From assembly GCA_029532415.1 (NCBI GenBank), contig JAQOTA010000059.1, positions 124,001 through 188,000 of the forward strand: 64,000 bases of DNA. The letters run 5' to 3'. The first letter of the stretch is position 1, and each line of letters starts with the position of its first letter. A program made the translations under genes and the position numbers. Origin of the DNA: Marasmius tenuissimus. Its lineage: Eukaryota; Basidiomycota; Agaricomycetes; Agaricales; Marasmiaceae. The notes under the pieces are model-generated. The model was not told the origin of the DNA. It did no database searches and saw only the letters and a program-made list of their open reading frames with translations. Positions 33,267 through 44,063 of the stretch are shown here, one piece after another.

Positions 33267-34196
33267 TGCGAGGGAAGGTGATAGGAGAACGTCCCGGAGT
33301 GTTGGTTTTTATAGACCAGGTGGTAGGTAGTATGACCTCGGTTCTTTTCTGTTCATACATGTCCTTTAATATGACCAATCCACTAAAGAGCCGTTGTTCG
33401 ACGTGGTTCATCTGAGGGAAGATAAGACCTAGTCGAATTCAACGAGGTTTGGTGCAAGAATTCTGGAGATTGCCGTCGCCGGCGACTTCGTTGATTCATG
33501 AAGGCTCCGACATTTCAATACTTCAAGTCCGATGGTCGGTATGATATGTTCCGAACTAGATGTGAGGATCAGGAGATCGAGGTTCCTTTCACGACTTGAC
33601 CTGATAAGCTAGTAGGACGGAGTAGCTCAGAGCTGCTATGGTTTTAGTGGTGGTCAGCAAGAAGAGCAAGGTTGGGAGTTCACGATGGCTAAAAATATCT
33701 CGCGTTCCCATACTCGCACTCAGGCCTGCCCCAGCCTGTCACTTGGAAATCTCCATTTCCAAGCTCTCCATTTGACGTCGTTCAGCATCTATTCCTCTTC
33801 CAGGTTCTGTCGTGTAGGTGGAATCCCTGGGGCGAGCTGACGGCAGCAGAATTCCGCGAACGACACCCGGGAGACTGACCTTGTCCATCCCCAACAATGT
33901 CAACGGGACCCTCATGCATATGGTATCCTGATTCCCCCGAGATTTAGGTCACCAACGGTCGGAGCAACTCGCTTGGGGGTGGCGGGATTATGTGATCACA
34001 GACGGTACGGAGCTCGCATTTGCATGATCACGAAGCCGGAGCTAGATGGTGCGACTCTGCAGACAGGCTTCAATGAGGTTAAGTGAGTCATCGAGAATAT
34101 CATAAATCATATTCCCTGCGCAATAGTAAACTAGAGCCCTACCGTGGGCTACGCAAGAGAATGTCTTTGACCTGCATATTGGTGCTCCCGCTTTCT
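33267..34196. other. duplicated upstream region of the TMEM163-like pair
   Basis: No gene. Much of 33290-33800 resembles the region upstream of the intact copy (35300-35800), sharing phrases such as gcgaagagcaaggttg/aagaagagcaaggttg and tctcacgttctcacac/tctcgcgttcccatac. So the tandem duplication includes about 0.5 kb of promoter. Confidence 0.5.
33306..33313 (-). promoter_or_regulatory. TATA-like box of the degenerate copy
   Basis: TATAAAAA on the minus strand, about 40-50 bp upstream of the former start codon, at the same place as the TATA box of the intact paralogue. This shows that the duplication includes the core promoter. Confidence 0.45.
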
Positions 34197-35261
34197 CTAA
34201 GGGGGGCATCCAAACTCTTGGGATTTATTGGCTACATCTCCACCACCGTGACTGGCGGTGTCCTTCGGTAGAGTTGTTGAGGCGCGACATTCGTGGCCGC
34301 AGCACTTCTTGCCGGTTTCGTCAATTGGGGCGCTCTGTCGGAAAGTAAGTATCAGTAGTAGATCGATCAGGTGGAGAATAGGCTCACATACCAGCGTCGA
34401 GGAAGCGTCGGAGGTAGGCAATTTACCTTGGACCGCAGTCTTGCACGAGTCACACTGCGAGGAACACTCACAGGAATCCTTCTTCTCGTCAGACCTCTCC
34501 GCGGTGACAGTACCAGTCGTGGCTTCAACGTCCTTTTCATGGGAATGGTGGGCCCCACAGCATCCTCCATCGAAGTTCGGGCTTCTGGCCCACCTCCACA
34601 TCTTCCATCCTTCCCATCCAAAAAGTAAACCAAGTATTAACGAGGTAGCGCTATCGACCCACCAGCCGCCTTTCCACAGCTTGTAAACGAGCGCCCCAAC
34701 GAACAAGACTATTGTCATTTGAATGCAGGACAGCGAGCATTGTGTTTCCCCTTGCATCGCGCTGCTGTTGAGTTTCCTTGCTAGGTAGCCCTTAGGTAAC
34801 CAGACCAGTATCATCAACACCAATGCGGAAGCAGAGACGATCAACGAGGCGTTAGACGTGCTGGGTTCCTCGTGTTGTACTAGGCCGAATATCGCGGTAC
34901 CTTCGGTCGCTAGGGCCAGCGCGAGAAGGAGGCATGCTATCACGGTCGACGAAATCCTCTCGAACCTATCCATAGCCGTCGTTAGCACTGCTCCTAATGT
35001 AAAGTTGATGACCTACTTCAAGTCCCTTGCAGAAAGAACTGCACCTCTCTCTTCTCCCGGTTTGGCTACATGCCAGAACCGCCAGACCACCATCGTCGCT
35101 GAAAGCACTTCGATACCAGACTGGATACCAAAGAACACGAGTGACCGCGACGACGATTCAGCTCCTAGTCCAATCGACACCGCACCTTCGGCTGCACAAT
35201 AAACGATGCTGATGACGCTGATACCGAGAGCGTACTGTTGAAGTCGTCGATACGTGGGCAT
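34197..35261 (-). CDS. TMEM163/cation-diffusion-facilitator-like membrane protein with Cys-rich metal-binding-type tail
   Basis: Predicted 318 aa in three exons (35017-35261, 34392-34965, 34197-34334). The Met codons inside the long open frame of exon 2 belong to intron 1. It begins MPTYRRLQQYALGISVIS. About six hydrophobic helices are seen: ISVISIVYCAAEG; FFGIQSGIEVLSATMVVWRF; VIACLLLALALATEG; SLIVSASALVLMILVWL; CIQMTIVLFVGALVYKLW; WWVDSATSLILGLLFGW. The layout and the small/polar residues in helices 2 and 6 (with the WWVD Asp) resemble TMEM163-type CDF zinc transporters; this is pattern recognition, not a search. After the last helix is a hydrophilic tail rich in Cys and His: GGCCGAHHSHEKD, SCECSSQCDSCK, KKCCGHEC. 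That suggests binding of zinc or another soft metal. The tail intron (34335-34391) is 57 nt and stopless, so retention would add 19 residues. Confidence 0.72.
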
Positions 35262-35302
35262 TGTGGGGAGGGTGATCAGAGTAACAGAAGGTTGCGAGTA
35301 GG

Positions 35303-35312
35303 TTTTTATATA
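35303..35312 (-). promoter_or_regulatory. TATA box of the intact TMEM163-like gene
   Basis: TATATAAAAA on the minus strand, 42-51 bp upstream of the ATG at 35261. It is positionally conserved with the degenerate paralogue. The short distance means the leader is very short and the first ATG is the likely start. Confidence 0.5.
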
Positions 35313-36081
35313 GAACAGGAATGATCTCGGTTCTTTCCTCCTCACACGTATTCAGGCAGCCGAACCAATCCACCTAATTGCCATTCGTCAACGTGATTTA
35401 TCTGAACGATGATGATACCCACTCGATTTAAGTACATTTGACGCAAAAATGGAGGTTCCTATCGACCGGAGTGCCTCGTGCCCTTTCATCTTGAATCTCC
35501 TAGTACAGCTTGTTACAATTTAGCATTGAGACTCGAGATCGCGGTATGCTGCATGAGTCATTTTGAGGAGCTAGCCGGGTTGAGCGAGGTTGGTGAGATA
35601 ATCGCTAGGATAATTTGAGGGTAACGATGATGATGATTGGGTGCGAAGAGCAAGGTTGTGGGTGCATATGTAAGCAATCACCACATTGAAAACAATCTCA
35701 CGTTCTCACACCCAAACTCACACTCCCACTTCCGACTTCGCTCGCTTGGCATGATGTGGCAATCAAACGACACGTATCTGAGATTCAAGCTCTCAGTTAG
35801 ATGAGGATGTTAGACTCAGCGTCTACCGCTCTGCGAGCTGTTGCGGAAGCCCGTATCATCAACCCAAGACAGACGAAAGCCAGGCGAGCACGCACCCTGT
35901 TCCCTGTACGAAGCCGCATAGACCCGGGAGTAAAATAAATGCCCATTCATTCATCTGGAGAGACCCAGAACAGGTGGGAGAAAGCTACTTTGTTTGCGGT
36001 ACGACGATTGCACCATAGGCATCTCACATGTGACAAATGACGATGTCGAATCTTTAATCAGAACTCTCATCACCACACAAG
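35313..36081. other. divergent promoter region
   Basis: Upstream of the TMEM163-like gene (-) and the NAD(P)-binding gene (+). No coding feature. The left two thirds are the duplicated promoter described for 33267-34196. Confidence 0.5.
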
Positions 36082-36895
36082 ATGGCGAAGGTACTTGTAC
36101 TGGGAGGACACGGAAAGGTTGCTCTCCGCATCACGAAGCTTCTTGCTGCTCAGAACCATCACGTCGTGTCGGTAATACGAAATGCAGAGCATCTCACCGA
36201 TATCCGAGCTCTTGCACCTTCTCATAACATTCAGCTTGTGGAGCCTGTGGTGGCTTCTGTTGAGGACGCAGATGACGAAGTAGCGGCCAGGATGATGAAG
36301 GATATCGATTGGGTGGTGTGGTCTGCTGGTTTGTAGTTTCTTGTAGCTTCGCCTTCTTCAAGCTCAAAACAGTGTTCTTGTAGGTGCGGGAGGCAAGGGC
36401 GGTCCAGATCGTACGAAAGCCGTCGATGAAGTTGCCGCGAAACGATTCATGAGAGCGGCGCTCGAAGCACCCTCGGTCAAAAAGTTCCTGATCGTGTCCA
36501 CCAGCAGCGCGCGCCGCAAGCCAGCTTCATACTGGTCAGACGACGACATTGCGACTTTCAAACGGGCCTGGACGAACATCGGAGTCTACTGCCAAGCCAA
36601 GCTTGACGCTGACGAATATCTGTTCGAAGAGAGTCGGAAGTGCGGAAAGGAGGATTGGCAGGACATATATTTACGTCCCGGGTCATTGTCAGACGAGCCC
36701 GGAGTGGGCACTGTGGACCTGGGCAAGGCAAAGAAAGCTGGGAGTATCACTAGGGATGATGTCGCCTCTGTCGCGGTGGAGCTTTTGAAGAGGAACAACG
36801 CGGGAGGGTTGTGGCTCGACTTGATTGGCGGTAGCGAACCCGTTGAGGTCGCAGTTGACAGAGTCTTGTCTCAACGCATTACTGCTAGGGAGTGA
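36082..36895 (+). CDS. NAD(P)-binding Rossmann protein (atypical SDR, SDR_a5/NmrA-like)
   Basis: Predicted 252 aa in two exons (36082-36328, 36384-36895). The N-terminal nucleotide motif VLVLGGHGKVALRITKLL fits the GxxGxxA form of atypical SDRs. Exon 1 ends at DWVVWSAG and the next exon starts GAGGKGGPDRTKAVD, which spans the loop typical of SDR_a5 proteins. Later parts are KKFLIVSTSSARR (strand and Ser of the active-site region), a YCQAKLDADEYLFEES segment (Y-x-x-x-K) and YLRPGSLSDEPG, typical of this group. Substrate unknown; probably a cytosolic reductase or epimerase-like protein. No lesions. Confidence 0.83.
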
Positions 36896-38445
36896 AATTA
36901 TTTCAGACATGTGGTAACCTCTCTGAAACGTAAAATGACCAGACCATCCGAAAGCGGCATCGTGTCAGCAGCACTTCAAGTATCGTCCCACACAAGCTCA
37001 TCGAAAAGCCTGCGAAGCCTCCTTGGAGATGGTACATTGGGAGGTTTCGAATCTACGAAACGCACTGCCTAAAATTTGCATGATGCTGTCGTATATCTGA
37101 ACTGTGCCCACCCTCGATTCCCCTCTGTTATGGCTATTGTCTCCTAGAGCCTGACACCTAGAAATTACAGAAGACACCTCAAGTAATCCCTACTCCGACT
37201 AACCCACCGATATGAACGCTCCTACTGTCCTCTACGGGACCAAATCCTCAAGCCTATTTTTGGCATTCAGTACCCTCCCGAACTCTCATCAGGTCGACTC
37301 GACTCGTGCTTTGACCATCCTTATTACTAGCCCCGGAGCGCTTTGACTCTTCTCCGGGTTTGAATGAGTCTACATACACAATGTTGTCACCTTCGTGGTC
37401 GCTGACAGGCTGCTTTCACTTGGACTTGACCGCCACTGCTAGATGTCAGCCGGGTCTACTCTTTGTACTCTGCTGGCTTGTTTCTTGCTGGCCCAGCACC
37501 CTTTCAATTGGCACGAGGCTGATCTTTATGAGTCCTCTTCTCGACTTCATCTCCCCGCGAGGTATCCTGGTATCTATAGTCCATTGGACTTGGCTTCGTT
37601 TGGTCCTCGTCGTCCTTGGCGTGATTAAATTGACTTGGGGAATCTCTAGGATGAGCAAGTCGATGGAAGCCTTCACCTGTCTTGTCGACGTGAAACTGTT
37701 TCATGAACTATGGAATCAAGCTTAATAGAACAAATTAATGGACAGCACGCACGATCTACGCCGCCCTTGCGTCTTTCCCAGTGAGACATACTTGAAACGG
37801 TGCAGCGTGTCGATCACGAGGCCGGTTCTTTTCATGCTTGACCCTTCAAAGTTCACCCACATTCATAGGGCCGCCCATCGCGACTTTCGCGGTGCTTTGA
37901 ACATTGGCATTGTCAATCTCCCCACCTGCCCACATCTTCGTATCGTATCGTTCGTTGAAAGTCCATCGAGACCTTGTACTTCTTCGCCCCCGAGTATTCT
38001 GAACGAGGACTTGCGCTCAATTGAATCTACACAGGCCTAATACTCCTGAAGCGCTTGCAAGGTCAGTTCAATTGCTGAATGTTTCAAACGAGTACTTGGT
38101 CTGGATGTCGAGAATTTTAAAAACTCAAGTTCTTAGCTTGTGGATTCGTTTTCCGTCGTCGAGTTATCGTGTCCCTAACGTGATTGTTCAAGAGTCTTCA
38201 ACATAGAAGATGGGGAGAATGTAATTCAATGAGTGTATTGGATGGCTTTTCCTAGACTCGAGCCCAGCAGCGACGCACGGTGTGGGGCCCCTACCCCTTC
38301 ACCCCACGCAGCAGCTTTTGAACGACTGTCTTCAAAACTCTGACGGGGCGACCTGGCTCGAGTCTAGGCTTTTCCACGATACGTCTGATTAGATGGGTTA
38401 TATATAGTCACGACAAATGAAGGGTATCCAGGAAGGGCGCTGCCC
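36896..38445. other. 1.5 kb without a supportable gene
   Basis: Open frames at 37360-37725 (hydrophobic) and 37738-38040 (+) have no domain or splice context. A second frame at 37443-37628 contains PFNWHEADLYESSSRLHLP and could be part of an unrecognised protein. Nothing else is seen. Confidence 0.35.
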
Positions 38446-39864
38446 TTACTTCTTTGAGGGTTCCGGCCTGGGAGTGGGAATAGCTGGTACACGAGTGATG
38501 AAGTTGTACAATTGACGAGCCCAATGAGCCGGTGGAAACCGCGGTTTCTCGATTGCATTGGCGGGCGTAGTACTGATCCTAGATCGTAATTTGAACCCGC
38601 TGAGGCCTTTCACGATCGTGTCAAACCTCAAAGCAACCTCGTCCATCGTCGGTCGTTTGGCAGGATCATCGTGGGTCATGTCCGCAATGAGGGGATGCAG
38701 AAATTTGAATGTAGGGTCCAATTTCTGTTTGCCTAGAGTACCTGGGGTGCCCTGGTGATTTGTGAGTGAAGATAGGTCAACTTGGAGTCGTAACATGCGA
38801 CTTACACCTGTTATCCCCTCCCTAACGACATTTCCCATACGATAAACGTCGACCGCGAACGGGTTACAAGGTTTACCAGGGTCGCGAGCAAATTCGGGGA
38901 CGGTCTGGTCGCCCCCGTAGCCTGGCACCTTTTGAGGGGGACCCGTAGAGGGATCGTATTGTTCACACATATCGAAATCAATAAAATAGTACTTGATGGG
39001 CCTGCGTGTTCGAGACCTGGGTGAGGGTGACGACTTCCAATCATAGGAGCGGGTGTAAGAGGCAGGATGTAGAGGAGCATCATATAGAGGACGAGTATCG
39101 GCCAGGATGTTGTTGACTTTGATGTCACTACCGGACTTTAAGCTCTGCAAATTTTGGGATTCGCGAAAATACTCACTTGTGTGCGATGTGATGCTCGTGC
39201 ATGAATTGCAAGCCCTGGAAGTGTGAGAATCAGCCGAAATTTCAAGCGTCACAGACTAATTCCGGACCTGGAACGTTTGCCGGCAGAAGTCCAAGGCTTC
39301 ACCAACGGTCTCGAATAGCGGCTCCTCCCAGGACCGTAAGAAGGGCATCACCAGCAGCTTCATGTTGTCCTCCTTGGGCAACGACAAGGTGTCATAGATT
39401 GGAACGCAATTATTCCGTGGGTCTGAAGTGTAAGGTTCTGTTCGAAAGAGAGGCCCCATCTTGAGTTCAGGCTGTTCTCCTTGCGAGGGTTCCCAGAGCT
39501 GGACCTTCTTTAAAACAACGATTTCGCCATCCGAAATACGCGTTGCATCTATCATAGCAGGCGTATGCTAGGACAATCTGAGGATAGCTCGACAGAGGTC
39601 AATTGAGACATCACTCACCAAAAAGGAAGCCCCATCCTCAAACTTCATGGAAACTGCACTCGAATCTTTCCAAGAAGGAACCCAGCCTGGACGAAAGCGC
39701 GGCCGAAGCATATACCCTTGTTTCTCGAGCCATTTCTGTCGATCCCTCCAGAATACTTCAGACTCTGACAGACCACCTCGGAAGTTATTTTCTAGATATT
39801 TGTCGTTGGAGTCGGTCGGTGCTGTAGGGGGAGTTACGTCGGGTGATGTTGGCGGACAAGACAT
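38446..39864 (-). CDS. divergent Agaricomycete protein kinase-like protein
   Basis: Predicted 403 aa in five exons (39619-39864, 39268-39567, 39177-39214, 38806-39127, 38446-38751). Residues of the kinase fold: EIVVLKK (ATP-site Lys); GLQFMHEHHIAHNDIKVNNIL, where an intron splits Asn, so the catalytic loop reads HND rather than HRD but keeps Asp and Asn; YYFIDFDMCEQY in place of DFG (DFD); GGDQTVPEF in place of APE; DVYRMGNVVREGI for helix F; and DDPAKRPTMDEVALRF near the end. This resembles a kinase group expanded in mushrooms. The G-to-D change in DFG may reduce or alter activity. The Pro-rich C-terminus (TPRPEPSKK) is short. Confidence 0.75.
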
Positions 39865-40392
39865 TGGGTGGGTTGAAGCTCTGAAGATATTGTTTAGAGC
39901 AGATATGAACAGGGCAATAAGGGCATGGAAACGATAATGAACAAGGGCATTCTGAACATCACGCGAATCAAACGGGAATTGTCAACTCTTGACACTAACG
40001 GTAATCCACGAGGATCCACAGCCGCGTGGGAAGTCGCTTTGACAATAATAAATTGGCAGCCAGGGTGCTTGCGTAAGTGCCGCGTTTAAGCGTTCAGGGT
40101 CGTTGTTTTTTTTGTTTTTTGCCCAGCTTTGCCCCCGTCAAGTCAAAGCTGAAGACAACGACGCCCGAATAAAGCAACCGCGATGATTGAACTTAATCTG
40201 ATCTTTTTCTATACACATCCAGACGTCGAATCTCGATTCCCAAAACACCGTCAAGCAATTGAGCGCATACTTATAGGCCGCTTTCTTTGTAAATATGCTT
40301 CACAACCTCTCTTTCTTGTTTCATACGGCGTTGAACGCTTTTCTTTTTCTTCTCTTTTTCTTCTCCAGTACCGTCCATCAATTCTTGATCAA
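39865..40392. other. divergent promoter region
   Basis: It lies between the kinase-like gene (-) and the 40393 gene (+). It contains T-rich stretches (40110-40120 and 40330-40365) just upstream of the ATG, typical of fungal promoters. Confidence 0.45.
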
Positions 40393-41579
40393 ATGCCAGA
40401 TCCCGTCACTCTCACTGTCATCGAGGGAGCAGCAAACGCGTTCACGATTCTTCACCTCGGACGCAAAGTCTTCAAAGCGCTGCCAATTCGTTCCATCTTC
40501 AAAACCAAAGCGACTACAATAGCGGCAATGGAAACGCGCATGGAACACATCCGGGACCTGTTCCACGAATGTCGACTTGCACTCAACTACGGCGGTGCTT
40601 CATCCGGGTCTCCAAGTAACCTCTCAGCAGTGAACGAGGGTGAAACCCGGTTCCAAACCTTGTACAAGAAATACCTCAGGTAAGTCTTAAATGTTCAACG
40701 TTCGGGATCCTGCGTTGATAATCTTCGACGTATCCCACAGGCTCAAGCGCCAACTTGAGGAGATGACTGGGCAGGAGGTCCCTCAGACCGAAGATATAGC
40801 GAGATGCACGAGTTTACGACCCGTGGGTTCATTATTTAGTACGATCTCTCAGGAGATCAAGGACCTCAAGATTATGATAAAAGGGCTTGAGCGAGATGTG
40901 GAAGTAAGTCATCAATTCATGATTGATACCTCGAACGACGGCTAAAACTAAAGCACGACCGCAGGTCTTATCCATAAGTGCACAAAAGAACAGAGAGGAC
41001 CTCAAATTAGAATCCGAGGTCATGAAATCGGACGCTCTGTTCGCCGAGCTGGGAGACTCTCGACAAGTTCGTGTCTAACGCTGAGGCTAGCAGAGTACAA
41101 GAAGCTCACAGATTATTTACAGCGGTTAGGACCTCTCTCTACATCAGAACAAATTGTAAGTGGTGTGCTTCGAATTGTGCACGGCTCAGTTACAAGACAC
41201 GTGAATTCTTCAAGCTGCAAGTAAGGACTATAGCGATCAAGTACATCGATGAGAAGGAAGCGGAGCTGTTCGCTCTTCAGTACTGCAAGACTTTCAAAAC
41301 CGGTATGGTGTTACGTGTTAGAGTAGAAGACAGACGCTAAAAGTACCTTTCTGTCACATAGCTGACCCCAATGCTCCGGTTCGCGTCCCCCAACTTGCGA
41401 CTCCCTCCGATCCACCAAACAGTTCAGGATGGGATACACCGAACACTTATATCTCCACGCCGAGAGGCGCTGAGGAGATCCAGCTCGCCGTAGTAACGGA
41501 GCGCCTCCAGAATTCGGGGCTTGGAAACCGACTTGACCCCGATTCTTTCGCTGACCCGAAGAACCGTCGGGAGTCGTGA
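40393..41579 (+). CDS. unrecognised intron-rich protein, helical N-terminus and Pro-rich tail
   Basis: Predicted 302 aa in six exons: 40393-40679, 40741-40903, 40965-41066, 41123-41155, 41197-41302, 41362-41579. No known domain is recognised. It starts MPDPVTLTVIEGAANAF and continues with helix-rich text (MEHIRDLFHECRLALNYGG, RFQTLYKKYLRLKRQLEEM, TISQEIKDLKIMIKGLE). A sequence like TIAIKYIDEKEAELFALQY lies near 41220-41290. The C-terminus is acidic and Pro/Ser-rich (TPSDPPNSSGWDTPNTY). The N-terminal pattern of short helices is reminiscent of Agaricomycete cytoplasmic helical adaptors, but that is a guess. The exon 3-4 junction (donor 41067, acceptor 41122) is chosen because it keeps frame; a longer reading through EYKKLTDYLQ would need frameshifts. 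Confidence 0.6.
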
Positions 41580-44063
41580 AAGGTGATTGTAGGAACGTCG
41601 CTGGGCGTGGGCTTCACGGGCATTCTCATTGTGATGAACAAGGACTTTTCCATATTGACCTTTATTCTAACTGTATCGTAGATTCCTTCATACTCTCCTT
41701 AACCAGGTTGTTTATGTTAGTAACGAATAACACTCATTTTGTATATGCAAGGTCTCCTGAAAAGCTACTGGCAGTCCTACCCAGTTGCCCTGAGGCTTCC
41801 TAGTACGCCCAAACTCAACGACTCGTGGTTTGCACTTGCGATGTGCACTCGAGAGTCGAGATGAACTAGGGTGGATCGATAAAGGCCCAAAAGGGAGCTA
41901 TCGACGTGGATTGATGGCATCCTATTGTCCTCCGCAGGACCACACTCTCGAAATATTCATCATATCATTATCGATCAACGCTCCAGCGGGGCTTCCGTCG
42001 TTAGGACGACCTAAGCAGTGCTTTGACTCTTGTTCTCGAGGCGCCATACTTGGTATGTAGGTGCTTTGACTTCGCGCTCGGATGGTACCTTGTTCTCCAG
42101 ATCGCTAAGCGCTTCAATATGTGTGCGGTCCCATGATTGGTACATGCCCGCTACTCTGTACCGGTAATCAACTGAGCCCGCTTTTTGTACTTTACTGACT
42201 TGTGCCTTGTGTCCCACTTAGATTCAAAGACGGTCTCGCTTGAATCTGTATATGATTTCTCAGTACTATAGCTCCCAGAGTGTAAGGCTGCATGTTTGGA
42301 CTCGGATTCTTCAAGTCCTTGACGTCCTCAACTTCTACCGTCGCCCGAAGCAGCACCATCACGTCGAGACTTGGAAGGGATTACCATCCGATCACCGGCA
42401 TAGAGGGTCTCCATAGTCAATACGCATTATTTTGATCTATTAACGGATTCTGACGGCTTTATACTTGATGGAATGAATCATTCATAGTAAGAATCTTAAA
42501 GCCGAACGCATGTAGGCTACTCACTTTCTCAGCGGGACCCACAAACGTCGCGGCGGGATTGACCACTTGCTCCGCCCACCCCTCGACCACTTCGACCACC
42601 CCCTCACATCCACCACATTACCGTTCGCTTCCACCACGAAATCTCTTACCTCCACCACATTGTCCCTGGATCGTTCAAATCCACTACGCTTGGCGGATTT
42701 TCGGCAAAGGTGATGTGGTGCAAATGTGGCGCGGCTGGACGTTATGTGGTATAGATGTGGCATGACCGAACGTGGTTTGGGCAGCGGCGTCGGGGACGTG
42801 GTACTGCTCTTCGGGTCTCCCCTCTCCCGAGAAATCACACTGAATTCACGTGGCAGCTGGTTTGCTCGACGCGTACACTGCTGTAACTTGATAATCTTCA
42901 GTACTAAGATATTGTAGCCGGGCGGTAGTTTCCCCGTGATACCACTAAGTATACTGATCGCGACTCGATCAATGGTTATTTCTATCGGCGTGCCGACTGG
43001 AAATGATTATGTAGTATCCAGAGTTCCTATTGAACATGTATTGTAGATAGATAGCTTGTAATGTAGCGTACAAATCTAAACAAAATCTAAAGCGTTGTGT
43101 TCAGCGTTAAGGACGTAACCCGAAAAGGGAAAGTCCAAGTACACCACATTACGCTCGTGCCGTCTTGCCAAGTGTGGGGGATATGGTCGATTCAGGGATA
43201 TATCAGCACCATGTGGTGGATGTGGCCGAGAGGGGGTGGGCGGAGCACATTGTATATCCTCACGTCGCGACCAACCCTTCTTCCTCTTACCGACAGTGAC
43301 ACGATGGGCAGCTCAAGATAGGCTGCTTGCTTGCCGTCCTTGCCCAATTGTGAATGAGCCGCTCTTCAGACTGAGAATAGCCAAAACATCTTCCTATCAC
43401 CGGATCCGTCGAGCGTTTGAGCCAGTAGTAGCCACGTTGAACCTTCCGACTTCCCGAGCTCTACCAGCTGCACAAGAGCCCGAGTTAGTTATCTTCACAA
43501 TTGGCCCAAATCCAGGCTTTTCTCAGGCTATTCCACAAGATCGTCGGGCCGAAGATTGTGGACTTGTGGAATCCTATAGCGAAACATCGTAACGAGGAGT
43601 ACTAACTTACTCCTGTGTCCGGAAGAAGGATCTCATATAGGTTAACATTGCCATATGGCCAACGATGGCCAAACGGTGATAAGAATACGACCACTGACAT
43701 TCGGACGGCAGTAAGTACTTCTACAAAAACATGGGTTTAAGAAAGACGTCCGGGACTTGTATGTGTTCAATGGGGAAATGGAGCCGATTGTGACTAGACT
43801 ACGTGTACATTGGCGATGACTCCAGGCAAATGAGGTTGTCAAGTGTAAGAAACTAAATGCGACAAGGAGAGTACTATATGTGCGACAAACAACGTGGGTA
43901 TGACGGGTATGAGAGGAGAGGAGAAAGACAGAAGAAGATAGTGACAAAGAGAGATAGTGAGAGTGATATGCATATGCAAAAAAAGTAAGAGCAAGAACAA
44001 GAAAGTAGGTCCGAGATATAAAACACGACATTGCAAGTACTCACAAACTTACATCGTACAACG
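41580..44063. other. 2.5 kb without a supportable gene; CCACC/GGTGG-rich segments
   Basis: No gene. Two segments are unusual: 42555-42680 is built of CCACC-type words on the plus strand, and 43195-43250 has the opposite-strand counterpart (gtggtggatgtgg ... gggtgggcggagca), so they are loosely inverted relative to each other. The right end (43640-44063) is T/A-rich with purine-rich tracts (gagagaaagacagaag), probably the 3' flank of the Ser/Pro-rich gene. Confidence 0.4.

Noticed and set aside
34933..34988. ATG of the long exon-2 frame as start of the TMEM163-like protein
   Set aside because: It lies within intron 1; splicing 34966-35016 joins FERISS to exon 1, which supplies the first two helices.
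41051..41095. Two or three single-base insertions in the 40393 gene
   Set aside because: A 56-nt GT-AG intron with a ctaac branch-like site explains the frame change without any error, so the frameshift model was not adopted.
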